Assembly: GCA_021154785.1 (NCBI GenBank)
Contig: JAJKHX010000298.1
Span: 1 to 32,923, forward strand
Origin: Nocardiopsis sp.
GTDB taxonomy: Bacteria; Actinomycetota; Actinomycetes; Streptosporangiales; Streptosporangiaceae
Direction of reading: 5' to 3'
DNA: 32,923 nucleotides
Shown here in pieces: positions 8,162 through 16,487 of this stretch (position 1 is its first letter; every line of letters starts with the position of its first letter). The translations under genes and the position numbers were made by a program. The notes below the pieces were generated by a model that was not told the origin of the DNA, did not search any database, and saw only the letters and a list, made by a program, of their open reading frames with translations.

Positions 8162-8406
8162 ATCGGCGGCAGGTTGCCCGACTCGTCGAGGTCGAACTCG
8201 CCGTCCCTGACCCCCAGGACGAACGCCTCCCACTCCGCCTCGGTGAAGTAGAGCTTGTCACCGTCGGGCTTGGCGGCGTCGTACATCACGTACAGCTTGG
8301 GCTCGCCGGCCTTGTGCGGCGCGCCCGAGGTGTCGGTGGTGATGTAGACCTCGACCCGGCTCTCGTCCTCGGGGGCTGGCGCGGCGTCGTCACCCGGTGT
8401 GTGCAT
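8158..8406 (-). CDS. DUF397 family protein
   Basis: This is an 82-residue protein ending in the DUF397 core: [20 protein letters not shown], with the Trp and the GxxDGEFD end typical of the family. The N-terminal 30 residues are acidic and low in complexity. DUF397 proteins are small, actinobacterial, and usually sit next to an XRE-type HTH regulator, with which they are thought to act as a pair; here no such regulator is adjacent, so it is an orphan copy. Its stop overlaps the convergent lipoprotein stop by four bases (8158-8161). The start is ATG 8406, 45 bp from the divergent NUDIX start, so their promoters must overlap. Confidence 0.85.
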   Translation of the reverse strand: MHTPGDDAAPAPEDESRVEVYITTDTSGAPHKAGEPKLYVMYDAAKPDGDKLYFTEAEWEAFVLGVRDGEFDLDESGNLPPI

Positions 8407-8438
8407 GCGCCCAGGCTACTACCGGGGCCGCTACCGGA

Positions 8439-8454
8439 TAAGGTCGTTTCCGTG
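8439..8454 (+). promoter_or_regulatory. Probable leaderless promoter of the NUDIX gene
   Basis: TAAGGT at 8439-8444 matches the actinobacterial -10 pattern TANNNT and is followed by seven bases and then the GTG at 8452. No Shine-Dalgarno is present. The same spacing occurs before the merR gene, so transcription probably starts at the start codon itself. Confidence 0.55.
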
Positions 8455-8950
8455 CCCGATCCCGTCTCTCGTGCCTTCACCCCGGCCGAAGAGGCCGCGT
8501 GGTATGCGCAGCTGCCGACGATGTTCGGTGCCGCGGGGGCGTTGTTTACCGATGCCGACGGACAAGTGCTGCTGGTCAAGCCGAACTACCGGGACCACTG
8601 GTCGCTGCCGGGCGGGATCCTCGAGGAGGGCGAGCCGCCGCACGAGGCCTGCCGCCGTGAGATCCGGGAGGAACTCGGCCTCGACATCACCCCGGGCCGG
8701 CTGCTGGTCGTGGGCTGGACCGGGCTCGACGGCAAGCGCCCCCGGCCGGTCCTGCATTTCGTCTTCGACGGCGGCACGCTGGCCGCCGGCACGCCCATCC
8801 GGCTGCAGGCGGACGAACTCGACGATTACGAGTTCGTCTCGCTCGCCCGGCTTGACGACTACCTGCCCCCGCTGATCAGCGCGCGGGTCACCGCCGCGAT
8901 CCACGGCCGGGACAGCGCGGCGACGGCCTACCTGCCCTGGCCCCCGTTAG
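8452..8950 (+). CDS. NUDIX hydrolase, apparently frameshifted at its 3' end
   Basis: The protein begins at GTG 8452. The Nudix box is readable: [20 protein letters not shown] then ELG, that is Gx5Ex7REUxEExGU with catalytic Glu residues. Family members hydrolyse nucleoside diphosphates linked to another moiety; the substrate cannot be told. The conserved domain ends near residue 163 (TAYLPWPP). The expected stop is missing: the true frame passes TTA-GCT at 8947 and stays open, antisense to two good genes, until 10005. Removing one C from the run of five at 8941-8945 would give CGT-TAG, ending the protein at 8950 beside the convergent DUF2277 stop. The coordinates given here assume that natural end. 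It could be a sequencing error or a genuine mutation. Confidence 0.72.
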
Positions 8951-9168
8951 CTGGCCTGGGCTCCGGAGCGGACCTGGAGCTGGTCGAGCAGGGTGGCGGT
9001 GGCCGCGGCGACGGCGTCGACGGCATGGGCGAACGCCTCGGCGTTGTGGGCGGCGGGGGCGCGGAAACCGCTGATCTTCCTGACGTACTGCAAGGCGGCG
9101 GCCCGGACGTCATCGTCGGTGACCTGCTCGGCGTACGGCGGGCGGAGAGTCTTGATGCTTCGGCACAT
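8947..9168 (-). CDS. DUF2277 family small protein
   Basis: This is a 73-residue protein starting [12 protein letters not shown], the hallmark of DUF2277, followed by [20 protein letters not shown] and a C-terminal helix. The function of the family is unknown; it is small, soluble and widespread in actinobacteria. The start ATG 9168 follows GGAAG closely. It lies 21 bp after dapB on the same strand, so it is probably the last gene of a dapB transcript. Its TAA stop falls at 8947-8949, where the convergent NUDIX gene should also end. Confidence 0.88.
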   Translation of the reverse strand: MCRSIKTLRPPYAEQVTDDDVRAAALQYVRKISGFRAPAAHNAEAFAHAVDAVAAATATLLDQLQVRSGAQAS

Positions 9169-9189
9169 GCTTCCGACCGTACCCTGCGG

Positions 9190-9978
<789 letters not shown>

Positions 9979-9998
9979 CTACGGGGCGCCGACCAAGA

Positions 9999-10004
9999 AT
10001 ATTA
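9999..10004 (-). promoter_or_regulatory. Candidate -10 box of dapB
   Basis: TAATAT on the minus strand lies in a locally AT-rich patch 65 bp upstream of the dapB start. It fits the TANNNT pattern, but no convincing -35 is seen. Confidence 0.3.
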
Positions 10005-10115
10005 GGCGGCGGGGCCACGGCTAGGCCGGATAGCCCGCAAGCGGCGATTTGCCGGCAGTTGTGGTCGTCAGGGCAGCCATAACCGCAGCCAAATCCGGGG
10101 CGTGCTGACGACGAC

Positions 10116-10148
10116 GGCCCGGGCCCGCGGTGAGGCGGGACCCGGGCC
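10116..10148 (-). terminator. Strong GC hairpin downstream of the M16 peptidase gene
   Basis: GGCCCGGGCCCGC (10116-10128) pairs with 10135-10148 over 13 base pairs, with a single bulged A at 10140 and a six-base loop. It lies 66 bp after the M16 stop in the direction of transcription and before the dapB promoter region. There is no U-tract. Confidence 0.65.
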
Positions 10149-10213
10149 GGGGCCGGACTTGCTGGACGTGCCTGGGTTTCGCGGTGCTGCGGTCAGGCCT
10201 TGGCGTTGGGTGG

Positions 10214-11497
10214 TCAGGCCTGGAAGGCGCTGGCGTCGTCGAAGGGGCCGACGACGGCCAGGGTCTTGGGCCGGGTGAGGATCTCGGTCGCGATGCCGCG
10301 GATGTCGTCGTGGCTGACGGCATCGATCGCGGCGAGGACCTCGTCGACCGGCTCGAGCCGCGGGTAGACCAGCTCGGACTTGCCGAGGCGGCTCATCCTC
10401 GAGGACGGGTCCTCCAGGCTGAGCACGATCGAGCCGCGGACCTGGCCCTTGCCGCGGGTGAGCTCGGCGTCGGTCAGTCCGCTCTCGACCAGCCGGCTGA
10501 TCTCGTCGGTGCAGATGGCCAGCACCTCGTCCGCCTTGGACGGCAGGCAGCCGACGTAGATGCCCCACACGCCGGTGTCGGCGTGCTGGCCGGAGAAGCT
10601 GTACACCGAGTACGCCAGGCCGCGCTTCTCCCGTACCTCCTGGAACAGCCGGGAGGACATGCCGCCGCCGAAGGCCGCGTTGAGCACGCCGAGCGCGAAG
10701 CGGCGCTCGTCGGTCCGGGCCAGCGCCGGGCAGCCGAGCACCAGGTTGGCCTGCTCGATGCCGCGGGAGACCAGCGTGGTGCCCGCGCCGGCCGGCTGGC
10801 CCGGCTGATCGCCGCCCAGCCGGGGCGCGGCGGGCTCGGCGGTCCGCTCCAGGGCCGGGCCGAAGGCCTGCCGGACCAGTTCCACGACCGTGTCGTGGTC
10901 CAGGTTGCCGGCCGCGGCCACCACCAGGTGCTCGGGGGTGTACCGGGCCTGGTAGTGCTCGAAGATCTGGTCCCTGGTGATCGCGTTGATGGAGTCCGTG
11001 GTGCCCAGGATCGGCCGGCCCAGCGGGGTGTCGCCGAACAGCTTGGCGGTGAACGCCTCGTGCACGGTGTCCGAGGGGTCGTCCTCGTTCATCGCGATCT
11101 CTTCGAGCACCACGTTGCGCTCGGCGTCCACGTCCTTGGGCGCGATCAGCGAGCTGGTCACCATGTCGGACAGGACGTCCACGGCCAGCGGCAGGTCCGC
11201 GTCGAGCACCCGCGCGTAGTAGCAGGTGTACTCCTTGGCGGTGAACGCGTTCATCTCCCCGCCGGCCGTGTCCATCTCCGCCGAGATCTCCAGCGCGGTC
11301 CGCTTGCTGGTGCCCTTGAACAGCAGGTGCTCAAGGTAGTGGGTGGCGCCCGCGTGCGAGAGGTCCTCGTCGCGGGAGCCCACTCCCACCCAGATGCCGA
11401 GCGCGACCGAGCGCACGGCGGGCAGGGATTCGGTGACTACCCGGAGTCCGCCGGGAAGGATCGTCCGGCGGACTCCGTAGCTGGGTTCGGTAGCCAT
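10214..11497 (-). CDS. M16 (pitrilysin/MPP-like) zinc metallopeptidase
   Basis: This 427-residue protein is a single-chain M16B-type peptidase. The inverted zinc motif HYLEH gives His53, Glu56 (catalytic) and His57, and the third ligand is Glu133 in VVLEEIAM, 76 residues after the motif as in the family. The C-terminal half has the R/Y pair region (RGLAYSVYSF) of the second M16 domain. Family members degrade or process peptides; in actinomycetes this gene regularly follows pnp. The ATG at 11497 touches the pnp TAA (11498-11500) with no spacer, so translation is probably coupled. The ribosome binding region is the G-rich end of pnp. Confidence 0.95.
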   Translation of the reverse strand: MATEPSYGVRRTILPGGLRVVTESLPAVRSVALGIWVGVGSRDEDLSHAGATHYLEHLLFKGTSKRTALEISAEMDTAGGEMNAFTAKEYTCYYARVLDADLPLAVDVLSDMVTSSLIAPKDVDAERNVVLEEIAMNEDDPSDTVHEAFTAKLFGDTPLGRPILGTTDSINAITRDQIFEHYQARYTPEHLVVAAAGNLDHDTVVELVRQAFGPALERTAEPAAPRLGGDQPGQPAGAGTTLVSRGIEQANLVLGCPALARTDERRFALGVLNAAFGGGMSSRLFQEVREKRGLAYSVYSFSGQHADTGVWGIYVGCLPSKADEVLAICTDEISRLVESGLTDAELTRGKGQVRGSIVLSLEDPSSRMSRLGKSELVYPRLEPVDEVLAAIDAVSHDDIRGIATEILTRPKTLAVVGPFDDASAFQA

Positions 11498-13828
11498 TTA
11501 GTCTTGGTGCCCCCGGCTGCGGTGCCGGGTCCGGCGGTGGTCGCCGCCGCCGTCGCCGCCTCGGTCGCCGCCCCTGGACTCACGGGGACGGTCGCCGCCG
11601 CGGGAGTCACCGCGGGAGTCGCCGCCGGACAGGTCCTCGCCCGCCGCCTCGCGCTCCACCACCTCGACCGGGACCAGCGACAGCTTGCCGCGGTCGTCGA
11701 CCTCGCGGATCTCGACCTGGATCTTGTCGCCGATGTGCACGACTTCGTCGATGTTCTCGATCCGCTTGCCGCCGTGCAGCTTGCGGATCTGGGTGATGTG
11801 CAGCAGGCCGTCCTTGCCGGGCAGCAGCGAGACGAACGCGCCGAACGTGGTCGTCTTCACCACCGTGCCGAGGAACCGCTCGCCGACCTCGGGCATGTGC
11901 GGGTTGGCGATCGCGTTGATCGCGGCCCGCGCCGCCTCGGCCGACGGGCCGTCGGTGGCCCCGACGTAGATGGTGCCGTCGTCCTCGATCGTGATCTCGG
12001 CGCCGGTGTCGTCCTGGATCGAGTTGATCATCTTGCCCTTCGGGCCGATGACCTCGCCGATCTTGTCCACCGGGACCTTGATCGTGATGATCCGCGGAGC
12101 GTAGGCCGACATCTCGCCGGGCTCGGTGATGGCCCCGCGCATGACCTCGAGGATCGTCATCCGGGCCCCGCGGGCCTGCTTCAGCGCCGCGGCCAGGACC
12201 GAGGCGGGGATGCCGTCCAGCTTGGTGTCGAGCTGGAGCGCGGTGATGACCTGCTCGGTGCCCGCGACCTTGAAGTCCATGTCGCCGAACGCGTCCTCGG
12301 CACCGAGGATGTCGGTGAGCGTCACGTACTGGTCGCCCTCGTTGATCAGGCCCATCGCGATGCCGGAGACCATGTCCTTCAGCGGCACGCCCGCGTCGAG
12401 CAGCGCCATCGTCGAGGCACAGACCGAGCCCATCGAGGTGGAGCCGTTGGAGCCGAGCGCCTCGGAAACCTGGCGGATGGCGTACGGGAACTCCTCCCGC
12501 GTGGGCAGCACCGGCAGGAGCGCCCGCTCGGCCAGCGCGCCGTGGCCGATCTCGCGCCGCTTCGGCGAGCCGACCCGGCCCGTCTCCCCGGTGGAGTAAG
12601 GCGGGAAGTTGTAGTTGTGCATGTAGCGCTTGGTGCGGTCCGGGTTGAGCGTGTCGATCATCTGCTCCATCCGGAGCATGTTCAGCGTGGTCACGCCCAG
12701 GATCTGGGTCTCGCCCCGCTCGAACAGCGCGGACCCGTGCACCCGGGGCAGCACGTGCGTCTGGGCGGACAGCGGCCGGATATCGGTCAGGCCACGGCCG
12801 TCGATGCGGATCCCGTCCCTGATAACCCGCTCCCGGACCAGCTTCTTGGTCAGCGAGCGGAACGAGGCGCTGATCTCGCTCTCCCGGCCCTCGAACCGCT
12901 GGGCCAGCTTCTCGACCACGAGCGCCTTGACCCGGTCGGTCTCGGCCTCGCGTTCTTGCTTGGGCGCGATGGTCAGGGCCTGAGCCAGCTCGGCGGAAAC
13001 CTCGCCGGCCACCGCTTCGTAGACGTCCTCGCCGTAGTCGAGGAACACCGGGTACTCGGCCGTCGGCTTGGCGGCGGTGGCGGCCAGCTGCTGCTGAGCC
13101 TCGCAGAGCACCCGGATGAACGGCTTGGCCGCCTCCAGGCCCTCGGCCACCGTCTCCTCGGTCGGCGCGATCGCGCCGCTGTCCGGGTCCGCGATCAGCT
13201 TGAGCGTCTGCGGGGTGGACTCGGCCTCGACCATCATGATGGCCACGTCGCCGTCGTCCAGGCGCCGGCCGGCCACCACCATGTCGAAGGTCGCCTCGGA
13301 GAGCTGCTCGTGGGTCGGGAAGCCCACCCACTGGCCCTTGATCAGGGCGACCCGGACCCCGCCGATCGGGCCGGAGAACGGCAGGCCCGCCAGCTGGGTG
13401 GACATGGACGCGGCGTTGATCGCGACCACATCGTACAGGTGCTGCGGGTCCAGCGAGAGAATCGTCTCGACGATCTGGATCTCGTTGCGCAGGCCCTTGA
13501 CGAACGACGGGCGCAGCGGCCGGTCGATGAGCCGGCAGGTGAGGATCGCGTCCTCGGACGGACGGCCCTCACGGCGGAAGAACGAGCCGGGAATCCGGCC
13601 CACCGCGTACATCCGCTCTTCCACGTCCACGGTGAGCGGGAAGAAGTCCAGGTTGTCCTTGGGCTTCTTGGATGCGGTGGTGGCGGACAGGACGACGGTC
13701 TCGCCGTCCAGCGTCACCACGGCGGAACCGGCCGCCTGACGGGCCAGCCGGCCCGTTTCGAACCGGATTGTATGCACGCCGAATTCGCCGTTATCAATAA
13801 CGGCTTCGGCACTGTGGACACCCTCCAC
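11498..13828 (-). CDS. pnp: Polyribonucleotide nucleotidyltransferase (PNPase)
   Basis: This 776-residue 3'-5' phosphorolytic exoribonuclease and polymerase has two RNase PH-like domains (about 12-145 and 335-550) around an all-alpha linker. A KH domain (about 579-645, [13 protein letters not shown]) and an S1 domain (about 652-725, [18 protein letters not shown]) follow. [20 protein letters not shown] and [20 protein letters not shown] are highly conserved PNPase blocks. The C-terminal 45 residues are an Arg/Gly/Asp-rich tail with SRGGD-type repeats, probably extra RNA binding. GTG 13828 has AAGGAGG about eight bases upstream. It follows rpsO after 359 bp that contain a strong hairpin; in other bacteria PNPase represses its own mRNA through such a leader structure. 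Confidence 0.98.
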   Translation of the reverse strand: MEGVHSAEAVIDNGEFGVHTIRFETGRLARQAAGSAVVTLDGETVVLSATTASKKPKDNLDFFPLTVDVEERMYAVGRIPGSFFRREGRPSEDAILTCRLIDRPLRPSFVKGLRNEIQIVETILSLDPQHLYDVVAINAASMSTQLAGLPFSGPIGGVRVALIKGQWVGFPTHEQLSEATFDMVVAGRRLDDGDVAIMMVEAESTPQTLKLIADPDSGAIAPTEETVAEGLEAAKPFIRVLCEAQQQLAATAAKPTAEYPVFLDYGEDVYEAVAGEVSAELAQALTIAPKQEREAETDRVKALVVEKLAQRFEGRESEISASFRSLTKKLVRERVIRDGIRIDGRGLTDIRPLSAQTHVLPRVHGSALFERGETQILGVTTLNMLRMEQMIDTLNPDRTKRYMHNYNFPPYSTGETGRVGSPKRREIGHGALAERALLPVLPTREEFPYAIRQVSEALGSNGSTSMGSVCASTMALLDAGVPLKDMVSGIAMGLINEGDQYVTLTDILGAEDAFGDMDFKVAGTEQVITALQLDTKLDGIPASVLAAALKQARGARMTILEVMRGAITEPGEMSAYAPRIITIKVPVDKIGEVIGPKGKMINSIQDDTGAEITIEDDGTIYVGATDGPSAEAARAAINAIANPHMPEVGERFLGTVVKTTTFGAFVSLLPGKDGLLHITQIRKLHGGKRIENIDEVVHIGDKIQVEIREVDDRGKLSLVPVEVVEREAAGEDLSGGDSRGDSRGGDRPRESRGGDRGGDGGGDHRRTRHRSRGHQD

Positions 13829-13910
13829 GGGTGAGACCTCCTTGCGGTAGATCCCGCACCCACCCGCCGCCGTGCCGCATGTGGCCTGGCTCGCCTGCTA
13901 TGCGTGCCTC

Positions 13911-13946
13911 AACTGTGCTTGCCTCGAGAACTGTGCTTGCCTCGAG
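13911..13946. repeat. Two perfect tandem copies of an 18-bp unit
   Basis: AACTGTGCTTGCCTCGAG occurs twice head to tail. Degenerate versions (GGGCTTACCTCAG, GGGCTTGCTTCA) follow to about 13975, and a shorter one (GCGTGCCTC) precedes it. The array is noncoding and part of the pnp leader. Confidence 0.9.
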
Positions 13947-14020
13947 AGGGCTTACCTCAGATGGGCTTGCTTCAACAGGACGGCCGGCCGGTCTTCGATC
14001 GAAGCCCTCGGGTGCTGCCG

Positions 14021-14057
14021 CCTCGAGGACAGTGCGTCGAAGGCACTGTCGTCGAGG
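14021..14057 (-). promoter_or_regulatory. Long hairpin in the pnp leader, candidate RNase III / PNPase autoregulation site
   Basis: The 15-base arms 14021-14035 and 14043-14057 pair at all but one position around a seven-base loop. The position, after rpsO and before pnp in the transcript, matches where RNase III cuts the rpsO-pnp mRNA in E. coli and Streptomyces. The structure is seen in the sequence; its processing is inferred. Confidence 0.6.
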
Positions 14058-14187
14058 GCGGGCGACCCGGGGACCACTACCGAGGACCGGCCCTGGCGCT
14101 CGGGGCCGGGGGCTACGGGATGTCAGTGTTGTCGATATGCAGTTGTGGGTGGCCGGGAACGATCTCCAGCCGGGCGATCTGGGGCGG

Positions 14188-14457
14188 CTAGCGGCGGATG
14201 CCGAGGCGCTCCCGGACGGCGCGGTACCGGTTGATGTCCTTCTTGGCCAGGTACTTGAGCAGCCTGCGGCGACGGCCGACCAGCAGCAGCAGCCCGCGGC
14301 GGCTGTGGTGGTCGTGCTTGTGCACCTTGAGGTGCTCCGTCAGGTGGTTGATGCGCCTGGTCAGCAGTGCGACCTGGACTTCCGGCGAACCGGTGTCACC
14401 CTCACTGGTCGCGTACTCCGCCAGGATTTCCTTCTTGACGGCGGTGTCGAGCGGCAC
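14188..14457 (-). CDS. rpsO: 30S ribosomal protein S15
   Basis: This protein has 89 residues, exactly the usual S15 length. It starts [20 protein letters not shown] and carries [40 protein letters not shown] and LLKYLAKKD, the conserved 16S-binding core. It binds the central domain of 16S rRNA early in 30S assembly. The start is GTG 14457, with AAGGAG just upstream; the frame is open to 14526, but the extra residues are not S15-like. A palindrome CAGCATGCTG (14490-14499) lies in the promoter region. Next in the transcript is pnp. Unusually, ribF or truB is not directly upstream; an APC permease is. Confidence 0.97.
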   Translation of the reverse strand: MPLDTAVKKEILAEYATSEGDTGSPEVQVALLTRRINHLTEHLKVHKHDHHSRRGLLLLVGRRRRLLKYLAKKDINRYRAVRERLGIRR

Positions 14458-14512
14458 GTGACTCCTTAGGAATTGGTACGAAATGGGATCAGCATGCTGA
14501 ATTTCCCAAGAA

Positions 14513-14605
14513 CAAGGCGGCCGCATGAGGGTGCAGCACGCCTTCAGCCAACCCGGTTACTCCCCGGGCAGCGTTTCACATTACCACGGACGGCAAGGCG
14601 GCCGC
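14513..14605. repeat. 12-bp direct repeat pair upstream of rpsO
   Basis: CAAGGCGGCCGC occurs at 14513-14524 and 14594-14605, 81 bp apart, between rpsO and the APC permease. The second copy forms the loop of the permease terminator hairpin. Confidence 0.8.
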
Positions 14606-14615
14606 GCCCGTCCGT
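14586..14615 (-). terminator. Hairpin at the end of the APC permease gene
   Basis: ACGGACGG (14586-14593) and CCGTCCGT (14608-14615) pair perfectly around a 14-nt loop, overlapping the permease stop codon. A terminator role is likely, though no U-tract follows. Confidence 0.5.
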
Positions 14616-16291
14616 CAGCGGACCTCCCCGTCCTCCCGCGGCGCGGCCGACGGGGCCACCGGGTCCGGCTGGGTCACCAGATCGGGCTGGGCCACCGGGT
14701 CCGGCCGGCCGGGGACGCCGGCGTCGGTCAGGTGCGCGCCGATCTCCCGGCCGCGGTGCGCGGCGAGGAAGACGATGATCCCGGCCACAGTCACGACCGC
14801 CATCACCAGCAGGGTGATCCAGTTCAGGTTGAAGTAGGCCCGCCCGCTGCTCTGCCCGGACGGCAGCACCACGTTGACCAGCATCAGGATCAGGTAGGCG
14901 ACGGCGACGATGGAGACCGGCCAGGCCCAGCGGCCGAGCGTGAACTTGCCGGCCGGGATCCAGCCCCGGCGCCGGGCGATCATCGACCCGATCACCGTCA
15001 GCAGGAACGACAGGTAGATCCCGCTGACCCCGAACGACACCAGCGAGACCAGCACGTTGGTGTTGGCCGGGTAGGTGATGAACCAGATCTTGACGTCGCG
15101 GGTAGGCGAAGCGAACTCCAGGCCGATGAACACCACTGTGACCAGCGCGCCGCCGAACAGGGCGTTGGCCGGGGTCTTGAACCGCTCGCTGATCGCGGAG
15201 ATCCACTTCGACCCGGGCAGCGCGCCGTCCCGGGCGTAGGAGAAGGCGAGCCGGCTGCCCGCGCCCTGCACCGCGGAGCCGCAGGAGAAGAAGGCGAAGA
15301 TGATCAGGCCCAGCATGACGTCCTGCATCCAGTGCGGCAGCTGGCTGAGCAGAAACGGGATGCCGCCGTTCTGGATGGTCAGGTTGGCCGCGCCGGCCCC
15401 GGTCGGCATGGACAGCAGCAGGGCGGCGGTGAGCACGAAGGAGGCGATCCCGCCCCAGATCAGGGCCAGGCGCATGGCCCGCGGCACCTGCCGGCCCGCG
15501 TCCTTGGTCTCCTCGGAGATGTCCCCGGCCGACTCGAAGCCGTAGAAGATGTAGACCGGGGCGAGCACCGCGATCAGCGCGGCGCCGATCCAGCTGCCGT
15601 GGAAGTTCAGGCCGAGCGGGTTGGCCGTGGCCTGCTGGACGTTCAGGGTGCTGGTCAGGTAGCCCGGGCCATGGTGGAAGCCGTGGATGGCGAGGACGAC
15701 CGCGATGCCGAACGTGCCGAGGATCTCGACGTAGACGCCGAACTGCGCGACCCGGCCCATGACGCGGGCGCCGATGGTGTTCAGCCCGGTCTGCAGCGCG
15801 AGCAGGACCAGCGTGACGACCAGCAGGACCGTGTGACTGGCCGGGTTGAAGTTCCAGCCGAGCCACAGATGGCCCAGGGCGGTGACGTACGGCACGACGC
15901 CCGTGTCCACCGAGGCCACGGTGACGAGCAGGGCGATCCCGTAGAACCAGCCGACGAACCAGCCGAACTTCCGGCCCACCGTGTACTTGCTGTACTGGTA
16001 GAGCGCGCCCGCCACCGGGTAGTGGCTGGCCAGTTCGCCGAAGACCAGGGCGACCAGCAGCATCCCGGCGACCGGGATCCAGGTCAGCCAGATGTAGGCC
16101 GGCCCGCCGGTGCCCAGGCCCAGCGCGAACAGGGAGAAGATGCCGACCATCGGCGACAGGTAGGTGAACGCCACCGAGAAGTTCGAGAACAGCCCGAGCA
16201 CCCGGTTGAGCTGCGGCCGGTAACCGAGGCTCTCCAGCCGGGCGTCGTCCTCATCCGGGATGACCGGCGCCCGCGCCCCCGTGTCCTGCAT
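14615..16291 (-). CDS. APC superfamily amino acid permease
   Basis: This 558-residue integral membrane transporter has about twelve hydrophobic segments. The first follows the soluble N-terminus (1-35), and its SVAFTYLSPMVGIFSLFALG block is the APC TM1 substrate-binding region. FGELASHYPVAGALYQYSKY is the next conserved APC loop, and YGFESAGDISEETKDAGRQV, with its Glu, is the TM6-loop signature. Together these point to the amino acid/choline-type (AAT/GABA permease) group; the substrate is unknown. The C-terminal tail is Pro/Asp-rich (DPVAQPDLVTQPDPVAP), with three near-repeats. ATG 16291 has GAGGAGG six bases upstream; the open frame before it is not conserved-looking. The divergent FUSC gene begins 196 bp away, and an 8-bp tandem AATGTAGC lies at 16373-16388 between them. 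Confidence 0.93.
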   Translation of the reverse strand: MQDTGARAPVIPDEDDARLESLGYRPQLNRVLGLFSNFSVAFTYLSPMVGIFSLFALGLGTGGPAYIWLTWIPVAGMLLVALVFGELASHYPVAGALYQYSKYTVGRKFGWFVGWFYGIALLVTVASVDTGVVPYVTALGHLWLGWNFNPASHTVLLVVTLVLLALQTGLNTIGARVMGRVAQFGVYVEILGTFGIAVVLAIHGFHHGPGYLTSTLNVQQATANPLGLNFHGSWIGAALIAVLAPVYIFYGFESAGDISEETKDAGRQVPRAMRLALIWGGIASFVLTAALLLSMPTGAGAANLTIQNGGIPFLLSQLPHWMQDVMLGLIIFAFFSCGSAVQGAGSRLAFSYARDGALPGSKWISAISERFKTPANALFGGALVTVVFIGLEFASPTRDVKIWFITYPANTNVLVSLVSFGVSGIYLSFLLTVIGSMIARRRGWIPAGKFTLGRWAWPVSIVAVAYLILMLVNVVLPSGQSSGRAYFNLNWITLLVMAVVTVAGIIVFLAAHRGREIGAHLTDAGVPGRPDPVAQPDLVTQPDPVAPSAAPREDGEVR

Positions 16292-16487
16292 GAAGCCCTC
16301 CTCGTCCGATGTGCCGCGGCCTGCCTGGGCTACGCCCGGTGGCCCCTTGCCCGCCGTGGCATGCCCCGCGGAATGTAGCAATGTAGCGCACCGGGCCGCT
16401 GTTTAACTCCAAACTCAGCTGTTCCCCAGGGAGGGCACGCTGGCCTGCGCGGTTGAGGCGTTTTGCCGCCCTTTCTAGACTGGCGAG

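Larger units (their letters stand above)
13829..14187 (-). other. 359-bp rpsO-pnp spacer / pnp leader without a gene
   Basis: No credible ORF is seen. The spacer holds the pnp ribosome binding site, an 18-bp tandem repeat (13911-13946), a perfect 12-bp palindrome CTTCGATCGAAG (13993-14004) and a 15-bp-stem hairpin (14021-14057). The sequence CCTCGAG recurs in the repeat copies and in the hairpin arm. Confidence 0.8.

Noticed and set aside
10021-10213. Small ORFs in the dapB-M16 spacer
   Set aside because: They are Arg/Pro-rich out-of-frame continuations, and the stretch is occupied by a hairpin and a promoter-like patch.
10130-13834. A 1234-codon plus-strand open frame across pnp and the M16 gene
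   Set aside because: It is the antisense shadow of two clear genes; high GC removes stop codons, and its residues are His/Arg/Gly/Leu-biased with no domain.
13911-13946. 18-bp repeats considered as CRISPR or attachment site duplication
   Set aside because: There are only two perfect copies with no spacer, and no integrase or cas gene nearby.
14513-14605. 12-bp direct repeat considered as target-site duplication of an inserted element
   Set aside because: The 69 bp between copies contain no transposase or inverted ends; GC-rich 12-mers recur easily here.
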